Positions 1 to 10,202 of a DNA stretch of 15,414 nt are shown piece by piece. Numbering within the stretch: position 1 is the first letter of the stretch; each line of letters opens with the position of its first letter. The notes under the pieces were generated by a model. That model was not told the DNA's origin. It did not search any database and was given only the letters and a program-made list of their open reading frames with translations. The stretch covers positions 994,361-1,009,774 of the forward strand of contig NW_019091433.1 in assembly GCF_001949145.1 (NCBI RefSeq), in the 5' to 3' direction. Source of the stretch: Acanthaster planci (taxonomy: Eukaryota; Echinodermata; Asteroidea; Valvatida; Acanthasteridae). The translations under genes and the position numbers were made by a program.

Positions 1-1346
1 CAAAAAACTGGATGGTCAAAATTGACTAAATAGTCAAAGAAATCGCAGATATGGCATTGATTTTCAGTTAAAGTAAACCACTCTTTTCATTTCACTTGAA
101 TTTGAAATATATCTTGTTCATTATGACAAATACTTCTTTCATTTTACTTTCTTCACTATTTTGGGTCATTGTTACTATGTTATATTTCGATTGCAATGCT
201 TAGTTTATTTGTGTCTGTGTTTTCTTTTAAAAAATTCGCACGAAACCAATTTATTTTCAGTTGAATCTTGATTTTAACTTCGTCTATTATTAAACTATTC
301 ACATGATTTCTGACTACACAATAAAAGTTCATGTGTAACATGAGCAGATTAATCGTTCAGAAACTTGCCTTTTCCGCCCTGAGCAGAAGCACCCCCTCAT
401 CGGTTGAAAAGGGGTAATGCCAGTCGGGATTGGTAGCGACGCGTGCGAATCGCATTCATTTTATACTGTCGTTCTTGAAAACCAACAGATGTAACCATTT
501 TCGTCCCAAATCGCATTGTACTTGAGGGGCAATAACTTGTCTGGCCAATGAAACTTGAAGGGGGGGGGTGATTGACACCATATGACATTACACCGAGGGT
601 GAAGCTCATGATACAGGTGTACATGTACATTTGCGATGTGTATTATATTTATGCAGAATATTACATCAGAATGGCTCATTTATTTAATGGCTTTTTTCTC
701 TTTTTGAGTGATAATGAGTATCGAGAGATATTGGAGGTCCAAAAATGCTTCATAAGCTACTTCCACTTTTTTCTAAAAAAGTATGCGTGGAAATGATTAA
801 ATAACCCGGCCCGCACCTCAAAAAATGGAGGATACATACCCCAGTCAGTGGTCGAGTGACATAGTACGAATTACGTTTTCAGTTATATACAGCAGTCACA
901 AACATTAATCGAATGGGAAGGACAATTAGTCGGTCCTTTTTTGTAGGAAGCTCTGATTCTGATCAACAAGTGACTTGAAAGTGAGAGCTGAGTAGGATAC
1001 ATCGTTAGCAAGTTACATTTAAAAAGAAATTTAATACCAAAAGGCATAGTTTTAAACTCCCAAGGTAACTTTTTCCTTCTTAGGTTTTCTTAATAACTCC
1101 AACATTTGTAGATAGGAGCAAAGTTTGACTTCTAATATACTGGTAGTATGAAAAAGCAAAAATTTACCTTGTCACTGTTTCATTTTTAGATTGTTAAAAA
1201 AATATGGCAAATTTTTTTAGTGCATGCTACCTATCTCACCAAAGGAAATATTTTCTGTTGAAATACTTGTTGAAAGTCAACTACGATAAAACTGGGTGAA
1301 GTGTGAAAACATAACGTAACTAACTCCTGTAGAATTTTCGTTTATA
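1..1346. other. non-coding upstream region, probably containing a 5' intron
   Basis: AT-rich sequence with no open frame that resembles a protein. A run of nine G at about 560-568 and a few short A/T tracts are the only low-complexity features. Because a good splice acceptor lies at its right end, at least the last part is probably an intron in the 5' untranslated region of the gene starting at 1378. The promoter and first exon are not identifiable. I saw no TATA box or initiator convincing enough to annotate. Confidence 0.5.
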
Positions 1347-1348
1347 GG
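1330..1348 (+). promoter_or_regulatory. putative 3' splice site (acceptor) before the start codon
   Basis: A T-rich tract ends in TTTATAG followed by GTC, with the AG at 1346-1347. The ATG follows 30 bases later. From 1348 the frame of the main gene is open (ten codons with no stop), and the in-frame TAG at 1345-1347 is exactly the acceptor. So an upstream exon could add either 5' UTR or a few extra N-terminal residues. Confidence 0.5.
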
Positions 1349-1377
1349 TCTCCTCTGACATCGGTGCGATTCTAACC

Positions 1378-4113
1378 ATGGCAGAAGATGATGTTCGTTG
1401 GCTCGCTACTCTAGGCAGGCGCATAGAACTTGGCATGTTGTATGATTGCCGTAGAGAAAAGGTTGTCTCTAAGTCAAAGCTGTGGCATGATGACGAGATG
1501 AGGAAGGCTTGTGTCGTCCATCATATAAACCAATGCAATTTTTCCATCATTTCATCGAACGAGGTTGACGACAAAGCAGCGGCTCTTCGTATGGACAATG
1601 CATTGAAAGCCAGCTATCTTTGCGGACTTGTAGACGTTCGTGGTTCTGCAAAATACCTAGAGGACAAGATACAGTCATGTCGCCAAGCCCGGGTGACGGT
1701 GCATCACAGAAGCACTACAGCATTCACGGAGTTACCATTACAGCGCTGTAGAAGTAATGTTAAAGATCTTAACCAATTTGAGCAAAAGGGTGCTACCCAC
1801 GTAGTTATTGGTGTTGTGTATGGGGTCCAGTCGTTTTTCATTTTCGATAGAAAGTGTTCGAGCAAGGAAAACGCCACAGAAGTGCGAAATCATCTACTCC
1901 ACGTAATTGAAAACGAAGGTGCATTCGGTAAGCGTGTGACTCGATTGTCAACACCGAGCAAGTATGGGAATGTGGAAAACATCTTCTGTAGGTTTTTGGT
2001 GGATTTCAGCCTTGAGGTAGAACCAAAAACCTACAAAGATGCTGTCAGCATGGCTAAGAAACTGCCTTTAATGATTGAAAAGAATGGTGTAAACTCAATA
2101 CCGATTCTGGTTAGACTATTGTCTCTTAATAAACTTAATCCACAGTTAGTGAAATCGGTTGGTCAAAACAGCTGTAGTGAGCATGTGCTCAATGAATTTC
2201 AGAGGATTTTGGAGAGAACAAATGCGATGCAAGTACGATGCAATGACCTAAAAAATAACGACATATGTAAAGACTTCCCCCAGTTCTCTGCTAGATTTGA
2301 AGAAATGAGCGCTATCCTCGATAATTTCATCAAATCTATAAAGCAGAAAGGTGCGCGAGCGTTATTGGAAATTCGTAGCGGTGGCAAAGAGCAAACGATT
2401 CGGGATGTAATTCGTGACTCAAATCAGTCACCATTCAGGGAGCAACAGCTGAGTGTATGGATCAAGCATAAAGAGCATGAAATGAACACAGTCGCGGAAT
2501 GCTTAAAACTCCTTGCCGGTGTACCGGTTATCCAATCACAGGATGACCTAAATCAGCTGCGCTCACGCTATTCCAGAGTTGTTTGCTTCTCATTCCCTCT
2601 TACAGCCCCGGACGACTGTCTTATTGTTCTGTCTCAAAGTACCGATTCGCTAAAGCAAACGCCCCACGTGACAGAACATTCTTTGCGAAGTCAGAGTCCT
2701 TGGCTCATTGAACACAATGCGACGACCAAATCACTTGCAGCCCACTTTATGGAGTTATATAAAAAAAATTGGAATACCCAAACTTCGAGTAGGTTTGTGG
2801 TGTCCGGTTTTGGCAGTGGTGTACATGTTGCTATCCTTGTTTTTGAGCAAGGCCGTCAAGTTCATACGATCTTTGAGCCACCGAAGAGGTTGGGTAGCAA
2901 AGTGGGTCATACAGTTGTCCACAGTGATGAACGCAGTTCATTTTCCCAATTCTTAGTTCAAAGCCACGAGGACTATATCCTGGACATCTGCAGGATATCC
3001 CAGAGTGACCCTGTAGAGAGTGACCCCCAAATTCTTACCATTCCACTGATTGAGAGGTCGAGCTCAGCAACAGCTACGTACCGTAGTTACAGTTTTGGCC
3101 GACTACCATCTTCTGACATACATCATAAAGTGATAATGTTATTTGGTGCTACAGGTGCCGGTAAGAGTACCCTGATCAACGCGATGATCAATTACATCTT
3201 AGGGGTCAAGTGGGAAGATGACTACAGGTTCAAGATTGTAGATGAACGGGGGGAAGGACGGCAGTCACAGGCTCACAGTCAAACAAAACATATAACATTA
3301 TATACTATTTATGGCAACAGACACCACAAGATTCCATACACGGTGACACTTGTTGACACGCCCGGATTTGCCAACACGGGAGGTATTGGTCGCGACAAAG
3401 CCATTAGTAACCAGATCCAAGATTTTTTCTCTCACTCCGAAGATCATCACATGGACCATATTGATGCGGTAGGCCTTGTTGTTCAGGCTTCAAGACCCCG
3501 CCTCACTCCCACAGAAGTTTACGTCTTTGATTCTATCATGTCCTCGTTCGCGTTCGACATTAAACGCAATATAATACTCCTCATCACTTTCTGTGATGCC
3601 AAAAAGCCAAGTGTTATCCAGGCTATTGATGAAGCAGGTATTGCTCACAACGAAACCATATGCAGATTCAATAACTCGGTGTTGTATTCAAGTAAATCAA
3701 CATATGGAGCTGTTGATAGCGACATCGAAGATGATGAAGATTCTATCGATAAGGTATTATGGAACATGGAAATGAAAAGTATGGCTCAGCTATTCGAGGC
3801 TGTCATTCATTTAGAACCCATAACATTCGCCCTTCTTAAGGAAGGTTTAATAGAATCCATTTGTGTGACCAAGCAAGAGACTCAGGTTGGAGGAGGTTCA
3901 GGGAGAAAGGAGGTAGGCCTAAATCACACCAAAAGTGGTCTTTTGGCAGAGAAAAAAGTTGAAAGCACTGAAGAAAAGAAAGCAGTCGAAGTTGCCAGGG
4001 ATGTCAAATCAAATAGATCAAGCTCAGCCACAGGTGGTAGAATCAGGCGATTTTTTAAGCGTTTCCGATTTGGTAGGGCAAGGTCAAACAGAGACAAATA
4101 TGACCATCTTTGA
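1378..4113 (+). CDS. SNTX-type MACPF-like / thioredoxin-like / P-loop GTPase fusion protein (911 aa)
   Basis: The coding region is intronless. The ATG sits in a good Kozak context (AACCATGG). Residues about 10-215 match the N-terminal MACPF-like region of the stonustoxin superfamily: LGRRIELGMLYDCR at 12-25, GSAKYL at 89-94, and GATHVVIGVVYG at about 138-149. Residues 216-380 are helical and charged, corresponding to the FAT-like domain. VPVIQSQDDL at 382-391 opens the SNTX thioredoxin-like domain, to about 520; it lacks a CxxC pair. Fish SNTX proteins then carry PRY-SPRY. Here there is instead a GTPase: P-loop GATGAGKST (590-598), SQTK (634-637, G2), DTPG (660-663, G3) and TFCD (737-740, G4-like). 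The closest G-domain type is AIG1/GIMAP-like. A charged linker follows, then an Arg-rich tail (888-905). No signal peptide or clear membrane helix is visible, so I infer a cytosolic or membrane-peripheral protein. Pore formation is not shown; the function is unknown. Confidence 0.9.
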   Translation: MAEDDVRWLATLGRRIELGMLYDCRREKVVSKSKLWHDDEMRKACVVHHINQCNFSIISSNEVDDKAAALRMDNALKASYLCGLVDVRGSAKYLEDKIQSCRQARVTVHHRSTTAFTELPLQRCRSNVKDLNQFEQKGATHVVIGVVYGVQSFFIFDRKCSSKENATEVRNHLLHVIENEGAFGKRVTRLSTPSKYGNVENIFCRFLVDFSLEVEPKTYKDAVSMAKKLPLMIEKNGVNSIPILVRLLSLNKLNPQLVKSVGQNSCSEHVLNEFQRILERTNAMQVRCNDLKNNDICKDFPQFSARFEEMSAILDNFIKSIKQKGARALLEIRSGGKEQTIRDVIRDSNQSPFREQQLSVWIKHKEHEMNTVAECLKLLAGVPVIQSQDDLNQLRSRYSRVVCFSFPLTAPDDCLIVLSQSTDSLKQTPHVTEHSLRSQSPWLIEHNATTKSLAAHFMELYKKNWNTQTSSRFVVSGFGSGVHVAILVFEQGRQVHTIFEPPKRLGSKVGHTVVHSDERSSFSQFLVQSHEDYILDICRISQSDPVESDPQILTIPLIERSSSATATYRSYSFGRLPSSDIHHKVIMLFGATGAGKSTLINAMINYILGVKWEDDYRFKIVDERGEGRQSQAHSQTKHITLYTIYGNRHHKIPYTVTLVDTPGFANTGGIGRDKAISNQIQDFFSHSEDHHMDHIDAVGLVVQASRPRLTPTEVYVFDSIMSSFAFDIKRNIILLITFCDAKKPSVIQAIDEAGIAHNETICRFNNSVLYSSKSTYGAVDSDIEDDEDSIDKVLWNMEMKSMAQLFEAVIHLEPITFALLKEGLIESICVTKQETQVGGGSGRKEVGLNHTKSGLLAEKKVESTEEKKAVEVARDVKSNRSSSATGGRIRRFFKRFRFGRARSNRDKYDHL

Positions 4114-4350
4114 CTGAAGAAAAGAACACCGAGATACAAGACCAGATCCTTGGAGAACACATGGAGATTAGGAATGATCGTTCTCGTGTGGTTCGTTCCG
4201 CATTTCTCAGTGCCTTCTTTGTTCATCTCGCTTTTACTGTCGTTTTGTTAAAGCTTGCAATGTTTCCTCCAAGAGATAAGCGCAGACGTTGCGCTTCCCT
4301 TCGAGGAAGTGGCATCTGGATAGCGATGCACTGAGTACTTCACCTTCAAC

Positions 4351-4356
4351 AATAAA
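4351..4356 (+). terminator. poly(A) signal AATAAA
   Basis: A canonical AATAAA lies 238 bases after the stop codon of the SNTX/GTPase gene, a plausible 3' UTR length. A second AATAAA at 4768-4773 is a possible distal alternative. No strong GT-rich downstream element is obvious at either site. Confidence 0.5.
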
Positions 4357-6865
4357 ACTATAACCCCTAACGAAGTTCTGCTGGACCTTCTACCCATTAT
4401 CCCCAATACTGAAGCTGTATTCGCCATGAATATACATTGATCGGAACTAGTTGCCAAGACTTTATCCACCATAAAGAAAACTACACAATAGTGTGTCTTT
4501 ATCTGACGTCCTCCAGTAATTGCAAAATATATTGTCATCAGCTTTTGTTCTTTCCTCAGATATCAGGTCTGCATATCACTGTGAATTTTCATTTAAATTT
4601 TCACCGTTGTTTTATCATTGTGAGACATGTTATGAGAAATCTGGTAAATTCGAGTGAGATACTTCAAGTAATACTTCGCGAGAGTTTATTTATTTTACTG
4701 TGAAAGTTTACAAATGTTTTCCACGTTGGTACTTGCAATACTTCGAGATAAGGTAAAGCTTCGGTGAAATAAAACATACACTGCACTTTTCTTTTGCGTT
4801 TAAAACGCCATTACATTTGATGTATAGACGAGAGTTTTAGGTATCGATTCATACCAAGTTGTCAATTCAAAAGCATGAGCTACACTTATCTGGAGTTGTG
4901 GAAAGGGGTGTAATTGCCACCCTGGGTATTTATAATACGAGAGTGAATCATCAGCTTTGCTTTTAAAGAAAACATTCGCAAAGGTTACTACAAGGATGGC
5001 GACTCTGTAACCTGTGTATTTGTAACATCTCAATATTTAGGAGTGAACCTGCTGTATGGGCTCATAATTCATTTGTAAATGATTAATTACAGACTCTTTT
5101 TCTGACAGGTGTGCATACATTCTGAAAAGTTTGTTTAAGCATGCCACAACATCAATTTTGTAAGCTTATAGTTTAGTACTGGTTTTGCACAGCTCACAAC
5201 TTTTGCAATTTCAAGTTGATATTATACATTTTATTTTCCTCACAATTTGGCGTAACCCTTAAGGGAGATATTTTGGCCCGTCTCACGACGAGGGGAAGGA
5301 CAAGACCCGGCCCCTGAAACTCAGCTGTGCCTTGCTGGATTATTTCAATTAGCATGCATTTATAAAGACACATTGCTCATTAAAAATATAATGTTTGAAC
5401 TCATTCATACATATGGTTAGGTTGTTAGGGTCAAATTGTGAGGTTTGTTACACTTGTCAGCCCGTGAGCATTGCACATAGCAGTAGAAAAATAGCATGCC
5501 TCAGGATGACGTCTCGGAAAATGGGTGCTGTGCAAGAATGGTATTTTCGATTTTATATAATTGCTGTAGAAAGACTACAAAGAAGTATTCTAAAAATTCC
5601 TTCAGGCTCAGCTCCTGAAAAAATGCACTTCGGGGATAATGGATATTTTTCTCAGGAGTACGTTTTGCCATCATTTGAATGGTTAACTAACATTCAAAAT
5701 GTCCACCAACTGGAAAACAACGTGACCTTTGAAACCTAGAAATAATCATTATACATATTTTATACACCATTTGACAACTGTGAATCTCCAGCAGTGGAAA
5801 CTGAAAACCAACTTTTTTAAAGTTCAGCTTTGATTTTCAAGACGTTTAAGGTTTGTCATCTTGATGACATATACTTAAAGCTCTATTTGATTTAAATCAG
5901 CCTTTGACATTTATTATGTGGTTAGTTTCTACCTGTTGGTAACCTTCAAAGTGATCATTTTCCTTAAAAATTGATCTTTTTTGTTTGATTGTCAAACCTT
6001 CCATCCAAACATATATATGAATTACCGAGACTAACAATTTTAATAGAAGTTCATACATGAACTGTGATATGTATAAGACCCATGTAGTTTTGTTGAGAAA
6101 AATAAATTCTGTACAGAAGGACAACAATCAACGGTCAAAAAGACACCGATCGTGTTTAACTCGATTCTTCAATAACCACCATCAGAAAGAAATTATCGAG
6201 CGGGAGGGAGGAAAAAGATTTGTACCATGGAGATATATTGATGCTGCCTTGAAAAAAAGATTTAGACCCGCCAACACTTAAAGCGCATGGATTCTTAAAA
6301 GCAAATCTAGAGCTATTATTTCCAAGGACACACAAAAGTTGGAATCCAAGTAACTTGTTATGATCTTTCTGAGGGCTCAAGATATATTTTGGAATTTGCC
6401 TTTATTTTAGAAAAGGAAGATGAATAATCCCCAAAATGATTTCCAGGATTTTTCAAAAACTAAACAAATGGGCCTACCCTGGTTTCGGGAATGCACTCTT
6501 GATGCATTTCTGAGGTTTCCTTCCTCAACTTCACAGTGTTGGCCTTAAAAGGGAAATTTACATAACAAAGCATAACAACCACAAAGCCACCAAATATCTT
6601 TCCAGCTGGCAAAAAGTAAAAATTAGAGATTTACTCAAACATATATATGAGATTGTATGAACCCTTTGAAATGGAACAATTTTGAAGCCACGAATATCAG
6701 TTTGTCAGATAAAATGCTGGAACGGTAAATAAAGACAACCCAACCGTACCGCCTTGCCAAGAACACGTAACATTACAAGATAAGGCTTGACAAATGGGTC
6801 GCTAAGTATTTGTTTACAAGGAGTAAATGAGTTAATCATATCACCGGGTGCTCTTTCAGAATAAG
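4357..6865. other. intergenic region, no supportable gene
   Basis: AT-rich sequence between the two convergent genes. The longest open frame from an ATG is 5413-5739 (+), 108 codons. It has no recognisable domain, no Kozak context and no splice-site framing, so I do not call it a gene. A second AATAAA occurs at 4768-4773. Confidence 0.5.
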
Positions 6866-6919
6866 GGCGATTTACATCGCCTCCAAGAGTTTGTAACACG
6901 TTGCAAACTCTTGGAGGCG
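6866..6919. repeat. two overlapping perfect hairpins
   Basis: GGCGAT (6866-6871) pairs with ATCGCC (6876-6881) across a four-base loop. Overlapping this, CGCCTCCAAGAGTTTG (6878-6893) pairs perfectly over 16 bp with 6904-6919 around a ten-base loop. The two stems share bases 6878-6881, so they are partly mutually exclusive. Confidence 0.8.
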
Positions 6920-6975
6920 CACTATTGTAAAACATCCGAATTATACTGGTTCAGTTCGAACTGCAGGGGACGGGG

Positions 6976-7287
6976 TGTTACACCCGTTTCAGACAGGCAT
7001 TCTAGCGTCGCGCCGAACCAAATAGAATTAAGAGCGGCCCAGGTCGACTTAAATGTGGTTTCAGACAGACGACGTCTGAAAGATTCAGACGTCAATCTGA
7101 AGATTGACGTCTGAAACCAAGTCGCTCTGGTGTCATTTTGGAACGTCTTCAAATGTCGATCTTTCACCTGCAACGCTCCCAATTGTTTCAAACGTCGAAG
7201 TTTAAAACTGTACTCAATTCAAAATTTGCTTTTAATCTGGTTCGGCGTAACCCCAGAACGCCTGTCTAAACGTCTAAACGGGTGTAA
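6976..7287. repeat. foldback (inverted-repeat) element with about 60-base imperfect arms
   Basis: The left arm (6976-7035) and right arm (about 7228-7287) are imperfect reverse complements. Matching blocks include CGCCGAACC at 7011-7019 against GGTTCGGCG at 7239-7247, and GTTTCAGACAGGC at 6986-6998 against the CGCCTGTCTAAAC region from about 7259. The right arm carries GTCTAAAC twice in tandem. The roughly 190-base interior contains a nested palindrome and no coding sequence. This fits a non-autonomous foldback or MITE-like element. I could not define exact ends or a target-site duplication. Confidence 0.7.
7056..7119. repeat. nested alternative hairpins inside the foldback element
   Basis: Three competing pairings are visible. 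TTCAGACGTCAATC (7084-7097) pairs perfectly with 7102-7115 around the loop TGAA. GACGTCTGAA (7071-7080) pairs with TTCAGACGTC (7084-7093). TGGTTTCAGAC (7056-7066) pairs with GTCTGAAACCA (7109-7119). The repeated GACGTC and CAGAC units make the segment self-complementary in several registers. Confidence 0.8.
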
Positions 7288-7299
7288 GAGGGTTTGCCT

Positions 7300-8828
7300 G
7301 AGGCAGTCATTTGCTCCCGAAAGATGCATCTGTAAATTGGGAACAGTTTCACTCTGTAAAATGTCTAACATCCTTTTCAAACAAAAATCACGTAATATGA
7401 CTTTTGTCATGTTCTTTTCCCGCAGACAACTGACCTTATCTCCAAAAGTTTTCCGTCGTTCTTAGGTGTCCACAGTACAGTGATATGGTACATCAAATAA
7501 AAACCTGTAACTGTAGTTGTGCACTCCAGATTTATGTCAAGTGCATTATGGGAAAAGCCATGCCCAGTTTGGCAAGATGGCTCCTGTGAACTGATCACAC
7601 GTATCTGATTCAATCTAATCGTCTGTGTATGTATGTGTTTATAATCCTTGTCCTGTCAATACCATTCGAACCTGTTCGTAACGTTTATCCCGTTACAACT
7701 GGGCGTCAGTTTTTAGAACATTCAATTGAATAAAGCTGGTTAATTCTTGCGCTTCACAATTCCCAGTCGTAGACCTGCGATCAACTTAGTACTTTGGGCG
7801 TATTATTCAAGACACCGTGGCTCTAGCATCCATTCTCTTGTAACAGTGAATGGTCGGCAATTGTGTCAATTAATAGTCGGAATTTGTTGTTAATCTCAAG
7901 TTTTTTGGAGACAAAAATACGAAACAAAATTATTGCAGAACACGACATATCTTTATCCTTTTGTTAGTAAACAGCTAAGTCAACCTTAACTACATGTACA
8001 CTCTATGGATTAGTTCACTCGTCAAACGGGTTAACAACTCAACTATCAACCTTTAAACATCCTCAAACGAGTTAACGCATATAGCAGAGAATAAAGAAGC
8101 ATTTTTGTGTTTTGCAAACGTACATCAGGTTGTGGGAATAGCTTAATGAAGCAAAAATTCAATTCAGAAAAAAACGCTCACAGAATATTGCCTCGGTGCT
8201 GTTTAGTAAGATATTTTTACTAAAGAATGTCACTGTATGTCAAAATACAACCACAATTGATAATGACTACGAAATATCATTTCTTGAACTCAAGGAATTT
8301 ATAGAAATTAATTGTACTCAATGCAAAACGATGAAACAAACATTATTGCAAAGAGTCAGAAATTACTGGCGTTTCACAACACAGATTATTTGTGAATTGA
8401 GTAAAAAAATTAATTAGCCTTTATGGGCGGCTCCTTCCCACTTTTTCCCTCGTCCGATTACATCTTGGGATTTCTCCAACTTCCTCGGAAATCCAAAGCC
8501 ACTGTCCGGGAAACACGCATACAATAATACAAACTCGTCCTATTAAATTAAAATCTTATTTTTTGGAATTCAGTCATAAACCAAAACTGCTCAATGAAAT
8601 CCTAAACATAAAAACCATGATTCAGCGTGAGAGAAAAAAACCAGATTTGCTTGATACTACCATTAAGCATACATTCTGTTTACAAACCAATTAGCACTGT
8701 TAGCCTAGTAGCAAATTTACTATAGGCTACCGTTTGGTTATCAGGTGGATTCAACGCCTTTCATTCTTGATTAATTTCAAAATGCAATAATAATCAACTG
8801 CTGGACTACATCCCAGTTGGTATCCTGC
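7300..8828. other. non-coding region downstream of the alpha-actinin-like locus
   Basis: No supportable gene. The part nearest 8828 should contain the 3' UTR of the minus-strand locus, but I see no canonical minus-strand AATAAA (plus-strand TTTATT). A 14-base near-repeat (TCAAACGRGTTAAC) occurs at 8022-8035 and 8063-8076. An imperfect hairpin around AGCCTA...TAGGCT lies near 8701-8728. Confidence 0.4.
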
Positions 8829-8987
8829 TCACAGATCACTCTCCCCATACAAGGCTGTTGAGAAGGACATGTAATCTAGGGCACCTGGGACGGCATCAGG
8901 TCCTGTGTATGGTGCCATTCTTGAAATGCAGTACTCTGCCCGGTCAGGAGGAAGCTGACGAATCAGGTCCTCTTTCAAGATTTAGTT
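8829..8987 (-). CDS. alpha-actinin-like terminal exon E, highly conserved but with TAA at codon 2
   Basis: 53 codons including the terminal TGA (8831-8829). After the acceptor it reads N, stop, [50 protein letters not shown]. This is the alpha-actinin C-terminus at exactly the family length, ending in the PDZ-binding motif ESDL. The TAA (8984-8982) falls where alpha-actinins have tyrosine (NYI/PYI). Conservation after the stop is far greater than in exons A-D. An alternative acceptor after CTTGAAAG (8974) would skip the TAA, but it changes phase and has a poor pyrimidine tract. Confidence 0.85.
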
Positions 8988-10202
8988 CTATGAAAAAGAC
9001 CCCAGTGAGAAAGAGATTATCACTTGAACTTCAAGGGTTAGGAAGACAGCCACTAGTCAAATCTAATACAAATCTAGTAAAAACAAATGAGGCATGAAAC
9101 ATAAAAATGATTTAGTCCACGCCCAGAAATGGGTTAGGATAATTTGAACTGACGTCCCATATCACCTGACCTAGGGGTGCACCAACAGAAATAAATTCCC
9201 ATAGACACCAATGATAAATCCTTTTATTTCGAAATTATCTAAAAATACAAGTCTCATAGGTGTCCAATCTGGACAGCACAATGATGTTCGACGTGTCTTC
9301 CTTCATTTTCCTTTCAATTTTTAGTTGACCGATGAATTGTCAAGAAATTCTCATCCAAGGCAGACCACCCCTAAAATGAAGGAAATTTCACTGACCCGAA
9401 AAGCAGCCATTTTGTAAATGCATCCCACTTCAAAACGGCTAAATAATGACACTTCCTGAACTGATTGCATCTAAATTGCTCAGAGGTTGAAGCCCTGCAT
9501 CCGGGCCACAGGTTCAGTGCCACATTTCATCAATTCCCCAATACCGTGGTTCTCAGGACTCTCTACTATAGAATATTTTGAGTGTATAACTTATATTTAT
9601 GAGCTCGGCGGACATATTTCTGGCTTGTTTACGTGGGTGCACCCTTAGCACCCAAGACCAAATTGACTGCGCTTATGGGTGCAGCCGAAATTTAACAGCG
9701 GTCAGGAACATAGGCCCAGACAGCAGAATTCTACACAGGCCCACATCAAGAATGCATACGTACGTGTATAAACCGCGTACTATCCTGCAGATACACGGCC
9801 ATGAAACATACCGAGAATTTCATGGATAGATTTGCTGCATTAGCAAAAGACTAGATTTGATTTTAACATAATTTCTGTACTCTCCATTGCCCATCAGCTG
9901 CACTTGCCAGCTATCAACGTACGTGTTAAAACGAATGCAATCCAAATCCAGCTACGACCCGAGACAATTGGTTTTACAACACCATAAGGCAAATAAGCTA
10001 GGTACGGGAAGTTTTACTTCCAGATGAGATTAGAATTAAGTTCTACGATAAATTTTAAGACGACGACTTTTCACAAAACCTCCGTCAGGTACAGTGTCAT
10101 CCAAGTGAAATTGGCGCTTCAGGTTAATAGAGGTATACAGGTGACAAACAATTAAGGATCGTTGGTGCATATCACAGAAATTAATTTGTCCATAGAGCCT
10201 AC
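8988..10202 (-). other. alpha-actinin-like intron D-E
   Basis: 1215 bases between a good donor (GTAGGC) and a strong acceptor (GTCTTTTTCATAG, minus sense). Nothing coding recognised. A plus-strand ATG-initiated frame of 76 codons at 9599-9829 is cysteine-containing but matches no family I know. A small GGGTGC...GCACCC hairpin lies inside it. Confidence 0.5.

Noticed and set aside
3935-4117. Plus-strand 60-codon frame overlapping the end of the GTPase gene
   Set aside because: Out-of-frame shadow of the Lys/Arg-rich tail.
5413-5739. 108-codon plus-strand open frame in the intergenic region
   Set aside because: No recognisable domain, no composition or context supporting expression, and a length reachable by chance in about 4.5 kb of non-coding DNA.
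6922-7465. Open frames on both strands with a similar WFG(V/A)TxExLS peptide
   Set aside because: The peptide similarity is produced by the inverted-repeat arms of the foldback element, not by a gene family.
8022-8076. Two TCAAACGRGTTAAC near-repeats
   Set aside because: Only two short copies with no further structure; too little to call an element or binding-site array.
9599-9829. 76-codon plus-strand frame with several cysteines
   Set aside because: The cysteine spacing matches no zinc-finger or secreted-peptide family I know, there is no signal peptide, and it lies in an intron of the opposite strand.
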